Of a stretch of DNA of 35,955 nt, positions 1-7,746 are shown one piece after another. Position 1 is the stretch's first letter; every line of letters begins with the position of its first letter. The stretch comes from Bacteroidales bacterium (lineage in GTDB: Bacteria; Bacteroidota; Bacteroidia; Bacteroidales; UBA932). The DNA is taken from NCBI GenBank assembly GCA_017553405.1, contig JAFZME010000015.1, forward strand, positions 1-35,955, in the 5' to 3' direction. Below the pieces are notes generated by a model. The model was not told where the DNA came from and made no database searches. It was given only the letters and a program-made list of their open reading frames with translations. A program made the translations under genes and the position numbers.

Positions 1-598
1 AAAGATCCTTGCTCTTGAGGTTGACGGAGTAGGCCCGACGGCTCTCGCCTTCCGTACGGATGACCAGAACCTCCTTGATGTTGACGGACTGGTTGGTCCC
101 GGACGCCATTGCAAGCAGCTCGAGAAGGTTGATGCTGCCGTCTTTGACGTTGATGACATTCTGCCCGGTCTCTCCGAGGACCGCGATGTCGAAATTGTCG
201 AGATTGACGGTGACGACGGGCTCCTTGATGTAGCCCTGGGAGGATATCTTGCCCTCGAGATCTTCCTTGAGTCCGTCAAGCGTCATCCCTTCGACATACA
301 GGTGGCCGAGAATGGGGAAGTCGATGTAGCCTGTCTTGTCCACGACATAACTGATGTTGACTCCGCCGTCGCCGGTGGCGGACCAGGAGTTGAACGGGGC
401 GGAGAGTTGCGGGTCGGAGCTGTAGACTCTTATGGCGAGCTTGTCGCTGGGCTGGATCTTCAGCTCGGGGGCTCTTTTGGCAATATATACCGAATCGATG
501 ACCATATCCTGCAGATAATTGAGCGTCTTCGGCGTGGAGCAGGACGCTCCGGCGAAGGCTATCAGCAGAGGAAGTACGATTCTAAGACTTCTTTTCAT
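1..598 (-). CDS. wza: Wza-type polysaccharide export lipoprotein (partial, 3' end outside window)
   Basis: Translating the minus strand from the ATG at 598 gives 199 residues, open to the window edge, so the C-terminus is missing. The start is a lipoprotein signal (MKRSLRIVLPLLIAFAGASC, Cys20). A KTLNYLQDM segment and a polysaccharide-export domain follow (about residues 45-135: LKIQPSDKLAIRVYSSD, then YIDFPILGHLYVEG), and then the start of an SLBB domain (VLGETGQNVINV, LLELLAMASG). In Wza-like proteins this forms the outer-membrane channel for capsule or exopolysaccharide. The gene overlaps the end of the upstream GT4 gene by 17 bases and is the last operon member visible. The rest of the export complex (Wzc-type co-polymerase) probably lies beyond position 1. 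The family call is confident; substrate specificity is not deducible. Confidence 0.93.
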   Translation of the reverse strand, partial: MKRSLRIVLPLLIAFAGASCSTPKTLNYLQDMVIDSVYIAKRAPELKIQPSDKLAIRVYSSDPQLSAPFNSWSATGDGGVNISYVVDKTGYIDFPILGHLYVEGMTLDGLKEDLEGKISSQGYIKEPVVTVNLDNFDIAVLGETGQNVINVKDGSINLLELLAMASGTNQSVNIKEVLVIRTEGESRRAYSVNLKSKDL

Positions 599-1679
599 AG
601 ACCTGTATAATTTTCTCGATCATAAGTTCTTCCGTGAAATTCTCCTTGAAGCGGGCCCTGGCCCCTTCCGAGAAACGCCCATAGTCCTGCAGAACGGCCT
701 CCACTGCCTCGGCTATGGCCTTGGCGTCGCGTGGAGCGACGTTGATGCCGGATACTCCGTCTTCGTTGACCCAGGAGACACCGGAAGAGGGAATCCTGGT
801 CGCCACGACGGGCTTGCCGGCGGACATCGCTTCGATCTGCACGATACCGAACGCCTCCGTTTTCATCACGGAACTGAGTACGAAGACATCCGATGCGGCA
901 AACAACAAAGGTAGTGTTTCTTTTGTTAAGTACCCAAGAAGAAGCACATTATTTTCAAGTCCGTACTTTGCAATCCGGTCCTGAAGCTGCTTTTTCAGCG
1001 GTCCGTCACCTCCGATAAGGACTATATGATCATCGGGAAGATAACGCGCCGCTTCGACAAGATACTCATATCCCTTGTAGGGAATCAGCCTTCCCACCGA
1101 CAGGATTATTTTCTTCCCGCCATACTTCTTCCTGACGCTTTCAATCTCTTCTTCGCTGACTTCCCTCAGCGGTTTGATCCCTATGGGGATGGCGATGTGC
1201 TTGTCGGAGGAGCCGCGCAGATCGGGCGAGGAGGCGAGATAGATGGGCGTGGTGCCTATTATCCTTTCCGCCCTGCGGATCAGCCAGTCTTGAAGAGGTT
1301 TGTAGAAGAATTTCAGGGCCTTCTGGCTCAGGATGTCGCTGTGCCAGTGGAGGATGACGCGGCCCTTGTAGCCGGAAAGGCGAAGGGCGAGGGCGGCCAT
1401 CGGGTCGGGGTGATGGATGTGGATGATGTCGTAGTCGCCGCATATCTTCCGCAGGCGCGAAATCATCTGCGGCGCTATCATAGTCCCCGCTTTCTTCGCA
1501 ATCGCCCTGACCGTCATCACCTTACCCTCATCGTCCCCTTCGAAGGAGTCTTCGTCCAGTTTCGCGCAGAGCATATCGCAATCCACGCCTCTTTCCCTGA
1601 GGCCCTGTGTAAGGTCCCACATAACTTTTTCCACGCCTCCCCTGATGGGATAGAATTTTCCTAACTGAAGAATTTTCAT
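582..1679 (-). CDS. GT4-family glycosyltransferase
   Basis: A 365-residue cytoplasmic GT-B enzyme. The N-terminal Rossmann half opens with MKILQLGKFYPIRGGVEKV, the usual acceptor-side GGVE loop, and has the IIHIHHPDP motif near residue 87. The C-terminal donor half has SVGRLIPYKGYEYLVEA (about 194-210) and the retaining GT4 EX7E motif at E275 and E283 (EAFGIVQIE). It transfers a nucleotide-activated sugar to the lipid-linked repeat unit; which sugar cannot be read. The start overlaps the preceding GT4 stop by 4 bases (ATGA), indicating translational coupling. It is the first of three consecutive GT4 genes read back from wza. Confidence 0.93.
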   Translation of the reverse strand: MKILQLGKFYPIRGGVEKVMWDLTQGLRERGVDCDMLCAKLDEDSFEGDDEGKVMTVRAIAKKAGTMIAPQMISRLRKICGDYDIIHIHHPDPMAALALRLSGYKGRVILHWHSDILSQKALKFFYKPLQDWLIRRAERIIGTTPIYLASSPDLRGSSDKHIAIPIGIKPLREVSEEEIESVRKKYGGKKIILSVGRLIPYKGYEYLVEAARYLPDDHIVLIGGDGPLKKQLQDRIAKYGLENNVLLLGYLTKETLPLLFAASDVFVLSSVMKTEAFGIVQIEAMSAGKPVVATRIPSSGVSWVNEDGVSGINVAPRDAKAIAEAVEAVLQDYGRFSEGARARFKENFTEELMIEKIIQVYEKKS

Positions 1680-2800
1680 CCTAAAAGAATATTGAGGAGT
1701 GAATCCCAGTCACGGGCGAACGGCTCGCTGTGTTCAACCTCGGCGACTGGAGAAAATGCGGCCGTGCCGGCGACGACCTTTTCCATAAGGCCGGCGAGCT
1801 CCTGCGCGTTATCAGGGTTGAAGAATGCCGCAGCGGGGGCTCCGGAGGCCGTTTCGTGGGCGTAGGGCAGGTCGGCGAGAATGAGGGGCTTCCCGGACGG
1901 CAGGAATTCCGATATGGGAAGTCCCCAGGTCTCGGACCTGGAAGGGAACACCAGCGCGGAAGCCTCGCCATAGAGCCTGAGCAGCTCCTCCTTTGGAAGG
2001 AAGCCTTTGAACGAGATGGACTCGATGCCGCCCCAGCGGGACTTGAGCCACCGCGAGTAGCGGTTCTCCTCGCCGCTGATGGTCAGGACCGTCCTGAAGG
2101 CGCCGGGGCCCAGTTTCTTTTCAAGAAGGGCCGAGGCCTCGCAGAGCGTCTCGAAGTTCTTGTGGCAGTCGGGGGTGGAGGGGTAGAGGAAGGAGATGCG
2201 CTTAGATTTCTCGACTCCGGCTACGCCTCCGCTCGAAATGACAAAGGGGGCGCTCGAAATGACAGCCGGGGGGGCGACGATGATCTTGTCCTCAGGGAAG
2301 CCGGTGAGGGAGGAGAGGCCTTTGCGGAACCACTCCTGCTGGACTATGAGGAAGCTGTTGCGCCGGACAAAAGCCCGGTAGGCGTATTTCGTGAACAGGG
2401 CGAAGAGAGGGATTTTCGCGTCGAAGCGGAAATCCTGCGCCTTAATCTTCATAAAGGGAAATGCCGTGTGGCAGTAGACGGCCTGTCTTGCGGCGTGTAC
2501 TCTCGGAGTCGTGTCGTGCATCGACAGCCACAGGTCCGGTACGCCCATCTTACGGGATATTCCCCGCAGAGTCACATATTCGCACCAGAGCCTGTGCGCC
2601 CAGCTTTTGACGCTCCAGGGAATCTCAATGTACCTGACGCCCTCGACGCGGCAGAGGTCCGCATTGTGGACTATGGCGGTGACTTTCAGGTCATCGCGCC
2701 TTGAAAGGCAGGCAAGGCAGTCGCGAAGGACGGTAAGCGTGCCGCCCTTGCGGATGTTGACCGCTGAAACGACTACAGATTTTCGAGAAGTTCCGTCCAT
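1676..2800 (-). CDS. GT4-family glycosyltransferase with a repeat-derived linker insertion
   Basis: A 374-residue GT-B glycosyltransferase. The N-terminal half carries the KGGTLTVLRD loop (18-27). The donor half begins at about residue 201 with RISFLYPSTPDCHKNFE and has the EX7E pair E290/E298 (ETWGLPISE) followed by SGKPLILADLPYAHE. Between the halves, residues 181-199 (ISSAPFVISSGGVAGVEKS) contain a doubled VISS segment. That segment is encoded by two copies of TGTCATTTCGAGCG, a sequence I recognise as part of a dispersed repeat; see the repeat entry. The reading frame is intact and both catalytic glutamates are present, so the enzyme is probably functional. It overlaps the upstream GT4 gene by 28 bases and the downstream one by 4. 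Donor and acceptor are unknown. Confidence 0.92.
   Translation of the reverse strand: MDGTSRKSVVVSAVNIRKGGTLTVLRDCLACLSRRDDLKVTAIVHNADLCRVEGVRYIEIPWSVKSWAHRLWCEYVTLRGISRKMGVPDLWLSMHDTTPRVHAARQAVYCHTAFPFMKIKAQDFRFDAKIPLFALFTKYAYRAFVRRNSFLIVQQEWFRKGLSSLTGFPEDKIIVAPPAVISSAPFVISSGGVAGVEKSKRISFLYPSTPDCHKNFETLCEASALLEKKLGPGAFRTVLTISGEENRYSRWLKSRWGGIESISFKGFLPKEELLRLYGEASALVFPSRSETWGLPISEFLPSGKPLILADLPYAHETASGAPAAAFFNPDNAQELAGLMEKVVAGTAAFSPVAEVEHSEPFARDWDSLLNILLG
2204..2264 (-). repeat. REP-like repeat inserted in frame within a GT4 gene
   Basis: On the minus strand TGTCATTTCGAGCG occurs twice, 21 bases apart (2251-2264 and 2230-2243). The second copy runs on through GGAGGCGTAGCCGGAG to TCGAGAAATCT. 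From memory, TGTCATTTCGAGCG...CGAGAAATCT resembles a dispersed, partly palindromic intergenic repeat seen in Bacteroidota genomes; I could not check this by search. Here it sits in the linker between the two GT-B domains and adds about 19-20 codons. A run of seven G (plus strand, 2268-2274) lies directly beside it. Confidence 0.6.
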
Positions 2801-3879
2801 TGTTTCATAATTTTATCTGCCGACCACTTCGGGGAATCCGCGTAGGCCGCGGCCCCCATAGCGAGGCGCTTGCCGGAGTCGTCGATAAGCGAAAGAAGCG
2901 CTTCGGCGAATCCGTCCACGTCTCCTTCTTTTACGAGAATCCCGTTTTCGCCGCTCCGGATTATGTCCGAAGGGCCGCATTTGCAGTCGAAGCTGACTGC
3001 CGGAATGCCGTAGGCTTCGGCCTCGAGAAGCACCATAGGAAGCCCTTCGTAGTGCGATGTGAGGGCGATGATTGAGCTGTTGCGATAGATTTCTTCGGGA
3101 TCGGCGACATTGCCGCGGAAGCTGACAGGAAGCCCTTCGGCCATCTTTTCAAGAGAGCCGCGTAGCTCTCCGTCGCCGAATATCGACAGCTCCCATCCCG
3201 GGGCTTTCGGAGAGACCTTCTTCCAGGCCTCGATGAGCCTGTCGAACCCTTTCTGCCAGGCAAGCCTGCCGACGGCTGCAACCCTTTTCTCCGTCAGTGC
3301 CGCAGGAGTGACGGTCTTGAACGGGACCGGGTTGGGTATCACTACGGCGTTTTCCGGAGAGCCCCAGTACTTCAAGTCCTCGCCGGTCAGGACGACGAAT
3401 TTGTCGAAGCGGCGCACTACTTTGAGGTCGTCCTTCGCGCGCACCCTGTCGAGGACTCCCCAAAGCCCGCTCCTGCCATACTGAATCCTCTTGAATGCTG
3501 AAAAATGCACCTCCAGCACCTTCTTGCTGCCGTCTTTTATCGAGGGGAGGAACCTCTCGTCGTGGCAGAAAAGCGAGATGGTGACATCCGGCCGCAGCTG
3601 CTTAAGGAGCTTGCCGAGACGGATACGGTGCCTGAGCACCCTCCAGGGGTGGCGGACGAGCTTGGACAGGAGCCTGCCGTTGTCGGATTCATAGCCGATG
3701 CCGAGATCGACAGTCCGGACGTTTTCCGGCAAGGGAAATGCCACGGGCCTTCCCTCCTGCTCCGTCGTCACGATCGTGACGTCGTGACCTGCCGCGGCGA
3801 GGCGGGATGCCTTCTCCGAAAGCACCCTTTCCATCCCTGCGGGCCTGTAGAGCCCTGCTATGGTGTAGACTATTTTCAT
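2773..3879 (-). CDS. GT4-family glycosyltransferase (AmsD/CapM-like)
   Basis: A 368-residue GT-B enzyme. It starts MKIVYTIAGLYRPAGMERV, with the GGxE-type loop present as AGMER. The donor domain has AAVGRLAWQKGFDRLIEAW (about 201-219), the EX7E pair E278/E286 (EGLPMVLLE) and then FDCKCGPSDIIRSGENG. That last segment is typical of the GT4 subgroup that includes amylovoran/capsule and PglH-type transferases. It would act at the inner membrane on an undecaprenyl-linked acceptor. Its stop lies 28 bases inside the next GT4 gene, and its ATG overlaps the Wzy-like stop by 4 bases. The linkage it makes cannot be stated. Confidence 0.92.
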   Translation of the reverse strand: MKIVYTIAGLYRPAGMERVLSEKASRLAAAGHDVTIVTTEQEGRPVAFPLPENVRTVDLGIGYESDNGRLLSKLVRHPWRVLRHRIRLGKLLKQLRPDVTISLFCHDERFLPSIKDGSKKVLEVHFSAFKRIQYGRSGLWGVLDRVRAKDDLKVVRRFDKFVVLTGEDLKYWGSPENAVVIPNPVPFKTVTPAALTEKRVAAVGRLAWQKGFDRLIEAWKKVSPKAPGWELSIFGDGELRGSLEKMAEGLPVSFRGNVADPEEIYRNSSIIALTSHYEGLPMVLLEAEAYGIPAVSFDCKCGPSDIIRSGENGILVKEGDVDGFAEALLSLIDDSGKRLAMGAAAYADSPKWSADKIMKQWTELLENL

Positions 3880-5207
3880 TCTGCAGGCACCTCCTTTTCT
3901 TCAGTTTGCTCCTTCTTGTCGAAATCCACAATCTCCCGTACCATATATGCCGCGACGCCGAGGACCAGGAACGGGAACACGTCGGTGGCGACTTTCAGCC
4001 ATACCGCCAGTCCGGATAGCAGTCCCATAATAAAGACCATCTTGTAGGCCGGGAAGGCTTTAGCTCCGACCATAGCGGAATAGACCACCATCATAATCAT
4101 AGCCAGCAGTCCCGGCAGGCCGAACAGGAAGAGGAAACGCAGATAGCCGATATCTGTTCCCATATAGAATCCCTTGTCGGTGGCGTCTCCCAGATAGTTG
4201 ATGTCGTTGACGGAATTGACGAAATAGCCGTCGCCGATAATCCAGGTCTTGGTGCTTTCGGGGAAGACGACCATATCGTTCATCAGGCGGTTGGACGATG
4301 CGGTCTGGAATTCACCGGTCTCGGCGTAGGCGAAGAATCCTTCGAAGCCGAAGTGGACAAGCCTGTTGATCTCGGGAACGCTCTTGTAGAGCGTCACGCT
4401 GAGAGGAATGGTGACGGCAAGGACTCCCGCCCATAGCCACACGAGCGGGCTTCTCCGGCCGTCGCGGTCGAACAGCCTCTTCACCAGGCTGAACAGCAGA
4501 TAGCCGAGCCCGAGGACGACGCCGACGCTGGTCGTCCTTGCAATCATATTGCCGACAATGGTTATGATGACGAACGCAAAGATATAGAGTATGATGCCGA
4601 ATTTGCCAATCCTTTCCTGATCTTTGACTATCAGGACGGCGATAGCGCCGAGAACACACGCGAAGCGGCTTCCCGCCACGTCCAGCGAGGCGCCGAAACC
4701 ATAGATGCGGTTCATCCGCTGGAGAAGTTCCTGTCCCTGAATGAGGATGGAGTCGACGATGGCTCTCAGCGGGTGGTACATATCCATTGCGATGGCCATT
4801 GCACACTGGAAGAAGCAAACGGCCGTAAGGTAGGCCACTATAAGGGGAACATCGATTCTTCCGTGGGTTATGCGGATCATCGAACAGACCGCATAAGCGC
4901 CGCTGAGCCAGATGGTTGCCGACACTATATAGTTGGTGTACGAGACTTCAGGGGTGTGATTGTAGGTGACGGAAATTATGGTGAAGATATTGACGAATGC
5001 CGCTATGAGCATCAGGAAAATCACCTCCTTCGGCATCACGAACTCCCTCCGGCCGATGTACGAGAACAGAAGGAAGACCAGCCCGGCCGCAGCCACGAGG
5101 TTCTTCGTGTTCTGTCCGGGCAGGAATGTGAATTCCACCGGAAAGTAGAAAAGGCACGTCAAGACTCCGGTTAGGAGAATCAGAAGTATTTTTCCGCCTT
5201 TTCCCAT
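3876..5207 (-). CDS. wzy: Wzy-like O-antigen/capsule repeat-unit polymerase
   Basis: A polytopic membrane protein of 443 residues. The frame stays open upstream to 5567, but that part is Arg/Pro/His-rich and antisense in character. The ATG at 5207 (MGKGGKILLILLTGVL) puts a transmembrane helix at the N-terminus and gives a 28-base overlap with the acyltransferase gene, so I chose it. About ten hydrophobic helices are visible. An extracytoplasmic loop rich in aromatic and acidic residues (ESTKTWIIGDGYFVNSVND) follows, which is the Wzy/WaaL-type architecture. The family lacks strong sequence motifs, so the call rests on topology and context: the same operon has a Wzx flippase, many transferases and Wza. 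A ligase is the main alternative. Confidence 0.8.
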   Translation of the reverse strand: MGKGGKILLILLTGVLTCLFYFPVEFTFLPGQNTKNLVAAAGLVFLLFSYIGRREFVMPKEVIFLMLIAAFVNIFTIISVTYNHTPEVSYTNYIVSATIWLSGAYAVCSMIRITHGRIDVPLIVAYLTAVCFFQCAMAIAMDMYHPLRAIVDSILIQGQELLQRMNRIYGFGASLDVAGSRFACVLGAIAVLIVKDQERIGKFGIILYIFAFVIITIVGNMIARTTSVGVVLGLGYLLFSLVKRLFDRDGRRSPLVWLWAGVLAVTIPLSVTLYKSVPEINRLVHFGFEGFFAYAETGEFQTASSNRLMNDMVVFPESTKTWIIGDGYFVNSVNDINYLGDATDKGFYMGTDIGYLRFLFLFGLPGLLAMIMMVVYSAMVGAKAFPAYKMVFIMGLLSGLAVWLKVATDVFPFLVLGVAAYMVREIVDFDKKEQTEEKEVPAE

Positions 5208-6187
5208 ATGAATTTTCTGATTTGGTCGATGATGACGGCCGAGAAGAACACCGCCAGGATGAAGGCGCAGATCTTCCACGCGTATGCCGCGGTCCCGTTG
5301 CCGAGGTACAGGCTCAGGCAGGTTTTCTTGAAGAGCGGCAGGATGTGGCCGTTGCAGTGGAGCAGATAGACCGCAAACACCGACTGCGCTATGTAGTTGA
5401 CCGCCTTGCTTGAGAAGGACAGCTTGCTGAAGAACAGGAAGAAGAAGACGGCGGACAGGACGATGAGCGGAGTCGTGTCCGAGAAGAACCGTATCGCCAG
5501 GACTCCTTTCCGGACGGCAATCATTGCAATGACGGCATTGAGAAGGGAGAGCGTCAGAAAGATGCAAAGGTCCGTCAGCTTGTTGAGCTTGGTGAAGGCG
5601 GGCTCATACTTCCTCATATACTTGCCTAAAAGATATGGTCCGATGAAGGTTATCGGAGTGTGGCCGTAGACGAAGACCGCGGAATCGTTGACCCAGCCGA
5701 AAAGGAATTCGAAGACGAAGAAAAGGATGATTACGGTCCCGAGCTGCTTCCCGGTCGAGTTGTCGACGAACGAGTTCAGCACAGGAGCCATCAGGAAAAG
5801 GAACAGGTAGGCGATGATGAACCAGTAGTCGGAAAGCAGGAGCGCGGCCTGCAAGCCTCCTGCCGGAGAAAGGCCGTCGCTCATCCCCTTGACGAAAAGT
5901 CCGGCTATGAATAGGCCGATGGCGAAGAACCAGCACTGGAAAATGAAGGCGCCGAATTTCTTCCAGGTGGGTTTGATGCCGAACCAGCCGGAGATGATTA
6001 TGAAGGCCGTGACGCTTACCATCGTCATACTCTCGATAATCATCCTTGCAAGGGATGCACCGGGAGCGGCGGCGATGTCGTCTCCGGTCATCCATCCGAG
6101 AGACAGGGTGTTGGCGTGGGTGGCCACGATTAAAAGCATCGCGACTATCCTGAGCAGCTCGAAGCCGGATTGTCTCATCTTGGTCAT
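5180..6187 (-). CDS. Acyltransferase family 3 membrane protein (polysaccharide O-acyltransferase)
   Basis: A 335-residue membrane protein with about ten helices. The N-terminal helix carries GFELLRIVAMLLIVATHA, which contains the R-x10-H signature of acyltransferase-3 proteins (R13, H24). The family moves an acyl group, usually acetyl, across the membrane to a sugar hydroxyl. Its length matches stand-alone family members without an SGNH tail. It sits between the two GT-C-like genes and the polymerase gene, so it probably O-acylates the repeat unit or its side branch. Its ATG overlaps the upstream stop by 4 bases. The acceptor position is unknown. Confidence 0.9.
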   Translation of the reverse strand: MTKMRQSGFELLRIVAMLLIVATHANTLSLGWMTGDDIAAAPGASLARMIIESMTMVSVTAFIIISGWFGIKPTWKKFGAFIFQCWFFAIGLFIAGLFVKGMSDGLSPAGGLQAALLLSDYWFIIAYLFLFLMAPVLNSFVDNSTGKQLGTVIILFFVFEFLFGWVNDSAVFVYGHTPITFIGPYLLGKYMRKYEPAFTKLNKLTDLCIFLTLSLLNAVIAMIAVRKGVLAIRFFSDTTPLIVLSAVFFFLFFSKLSFSSKAVNYIAQSVFAVYLLHCNGHILPLFKKTCLSLYLGNGTAAYAWKICAFILAVFFSAVIIDQIRKFIWEKAEKYF

Positions 6188-7746
6188 AGCACTGGCGTCA
6201 AGGGTTTATAGAAATCATACTGCACTCCGTCGGCGAAGCAGGAGTCCACTTTCTCCATCCGTTCTTCCATCACCGGCCTGAAATCCTCAGGTGCGTAGGC
6301 CCAGGCACGGGGATCCATACAGATCAAGGCGTTTTCATAATCAGTCCTTTCGAGGGCTTCCGGGTCATTGAAGAAGGGAAGCAGCCGGAGGGGCTTTTCG
6401 CTGCCTTCCTCGTTGTAGTAGAACACGACCGAATAGATCTTCCCGTGGGCGTAGCCCGCGAAGACGGGGTGCGTCATATAATATGCGCATATCGCAGTGT
6501 TGCCGTTGTCCAGCAGCCTTTCGGTCGTCTCGGCGACAATCCGGCGGCTCTCGCGGTCCCTCTTGTAGTAGGGGAGGTAGTTCCACAGGATGGCGGCAAT
6601 CCCGACGGCGGCAAGGAGCCCGGAATAGAGCCTGACCTTCTTCTTGTCCGTCACCTTGTCCATAACGTAGACGATGCAGGCGGTGGTGAGGATATACCAG
6701 ATGAAGAAGTAGCGGGGTGCGGCGCTGACTATGGAAAGCAGGCAGGTGGCATAGACTCCGCCGATGGATATTACGCAGAGGATGACTACTGCCGCGAGCC
6801 CTTCGGACTCCTTGTCCTTGACCATCTTCCATATGGCCCTGGCCACGAAGAACAGGATTATGAGGGAGCAGAAGAACGGGACCAGGTGCCACCAGCCTTC
6901 CTTCCAGGCCATCTTGATGAAGTAGATGCCGGAGAAGGTGAACAGGGAACGGACTATCTCCTTGAGCTGGATGATGTAGATCGTCATCGGCCCGACGAGG
7001 GTGGAATACGGGACGTGCAGGGCCTTCATAAACAGGAATCCCGCGACGCTCGCCGCCATTACGATGCCGGCATAAATCGCCGAGGCGGGGCTGCCCTTTT
7101 TCCAGAGCCAGTGCACCAGGGCGAGGCAGCAAAGCGGGATGCTGAGCACGAGGATGCCCCTCAGCGACTGCATTCCGAGGGCGAAGTTCAGGGCGACGGT
7201 GAGCACGGCCATCGTGTAGAAAGCCCATCCGCGCTTTTCGCCGGAACGTGTCCTGAGATAGACTCCGAGGGTGAGCAGGATGACGACGAAATAGACGGAA
7301 TAGTAGGCCGCCTTGGTGAACACCATCTGGAGGCCGAGCATACACACCTTGTCGTAGAAATCGAAGATCACTCCGCCCGAGAGGCAAAGAAGGCCTGCGG
7401 CAATCCCTGTGAATCCCACCCTGGCGCTCCTGAGGAAATAGACCAGCGAGAGGAGAATCAGGAATACGAATATGGATGAGGACACGGACATCGCCGTCAC
7501 TATGTCGGCCCCGGTCAGTTTGATGACGAGCGCCGAGAGGACGGACGGGGTGATGATGTAGTACTGGTTGCCGAACACCCATCCGTAAGGGAAAAGAGTC
7601 CCCTTTTCGGCCATCAGCCCTCCGATGTAGGCGTCGGCGAAGATGTCCGCCGAATAGAAAAGTTCGGAGTTGAAATTGAAGATGACCGCGCACGCCACAG
7701 CGGCGGCGGAAATTATCAGAAAGAGTATGCCCCAGGTTTTTTTCAT
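6184..7746 (-). CDS. GT-C-like polytopic membrane glycosyltransferase (putative)
   Basis: A 520-residue protein with 11-13 hydrophobic segments and a C-terminal soluble portion of about 90 residues. After the first helix the loop reads FYSADIFADAYIGG and then YGWVFGNQYYIITPSV. Acidic residues (D34, D38) in the first extracytoplasmic loop are typical of GT-C enzymes that use polyprenyl-phosphate sugars. I do not recognise a named family. The call rests on topology, the acidic first loop and position: it overlaps by 4 bases a second GT-C-like gene and lies downstream of gtrB and gtrA, which would supply the lipid-linked donor. It could equally be a membrane protein of other function. Confidence 0.62.
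   Translation of the reverse strand: MKKTWGILFLIISAAAVACAVIFNFNSELFYSADIFADAYIGGLMAEKGTLFPYGWVFGNQYYIITPSVLSALVIKLTGADIVTAMSVSSSIFVFLILLSLVYFLRSARVGFTGIAAGLLCLSGGVIFDFYDKVCMLGLQMVFTKAAYYSVYFVVILLTLGVYLRTRSGEKRGWAFYTMAVLTVALNFALGMQSLRGILVLSIPLCCLALVHWLWKKGSPASAIYAGIVMAASVAGFLFMKALHVPYSTLVGPMTIYIIQLKEIVRSLFTFSGIYFIKMAWKEGWWHLVPFFCSLIILFFVARAIWKMVKDKESEGLAAVVILCVISIGGVYATCLLSIVSAAPRYFFIWYILTTACIVYVMDKVTDKKKVRLYSGLLAAVGIAAILWNYLPYYKRDRESRRIVAETTERLLDNGNTAICAYYMTHPVFAGYAHGKIYSVVFYYNEEGSEKPLRLLPFFNDPEALERTDYENALICMDPRAWAYAPEDFRPVMEERMEKVDSCFADGVQYDFYKPLTPVL

Noticed and set aside
1730..2704. 324-residue plus-strand frame
   Set aside because: It lies antisense to a clear GT4 gene and has a low-complexity Gly/Glu/Arg composition typical of the complementary strand.
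5208..5567. N-terminal extension of the Wzy-like protein
   Set aside because: The extra 120 residues are Arg/His/Pro-rich and lie under the acyltransferase gene; the ATG at 5207 begins directly with a membrane helix.
6445..7479. 344-residue plus-strand frame
   Set aside because: It lies antisense to the membrane protein at 6184-7746, is rich in Asp, Glu, Gly and His, and shows no domain.
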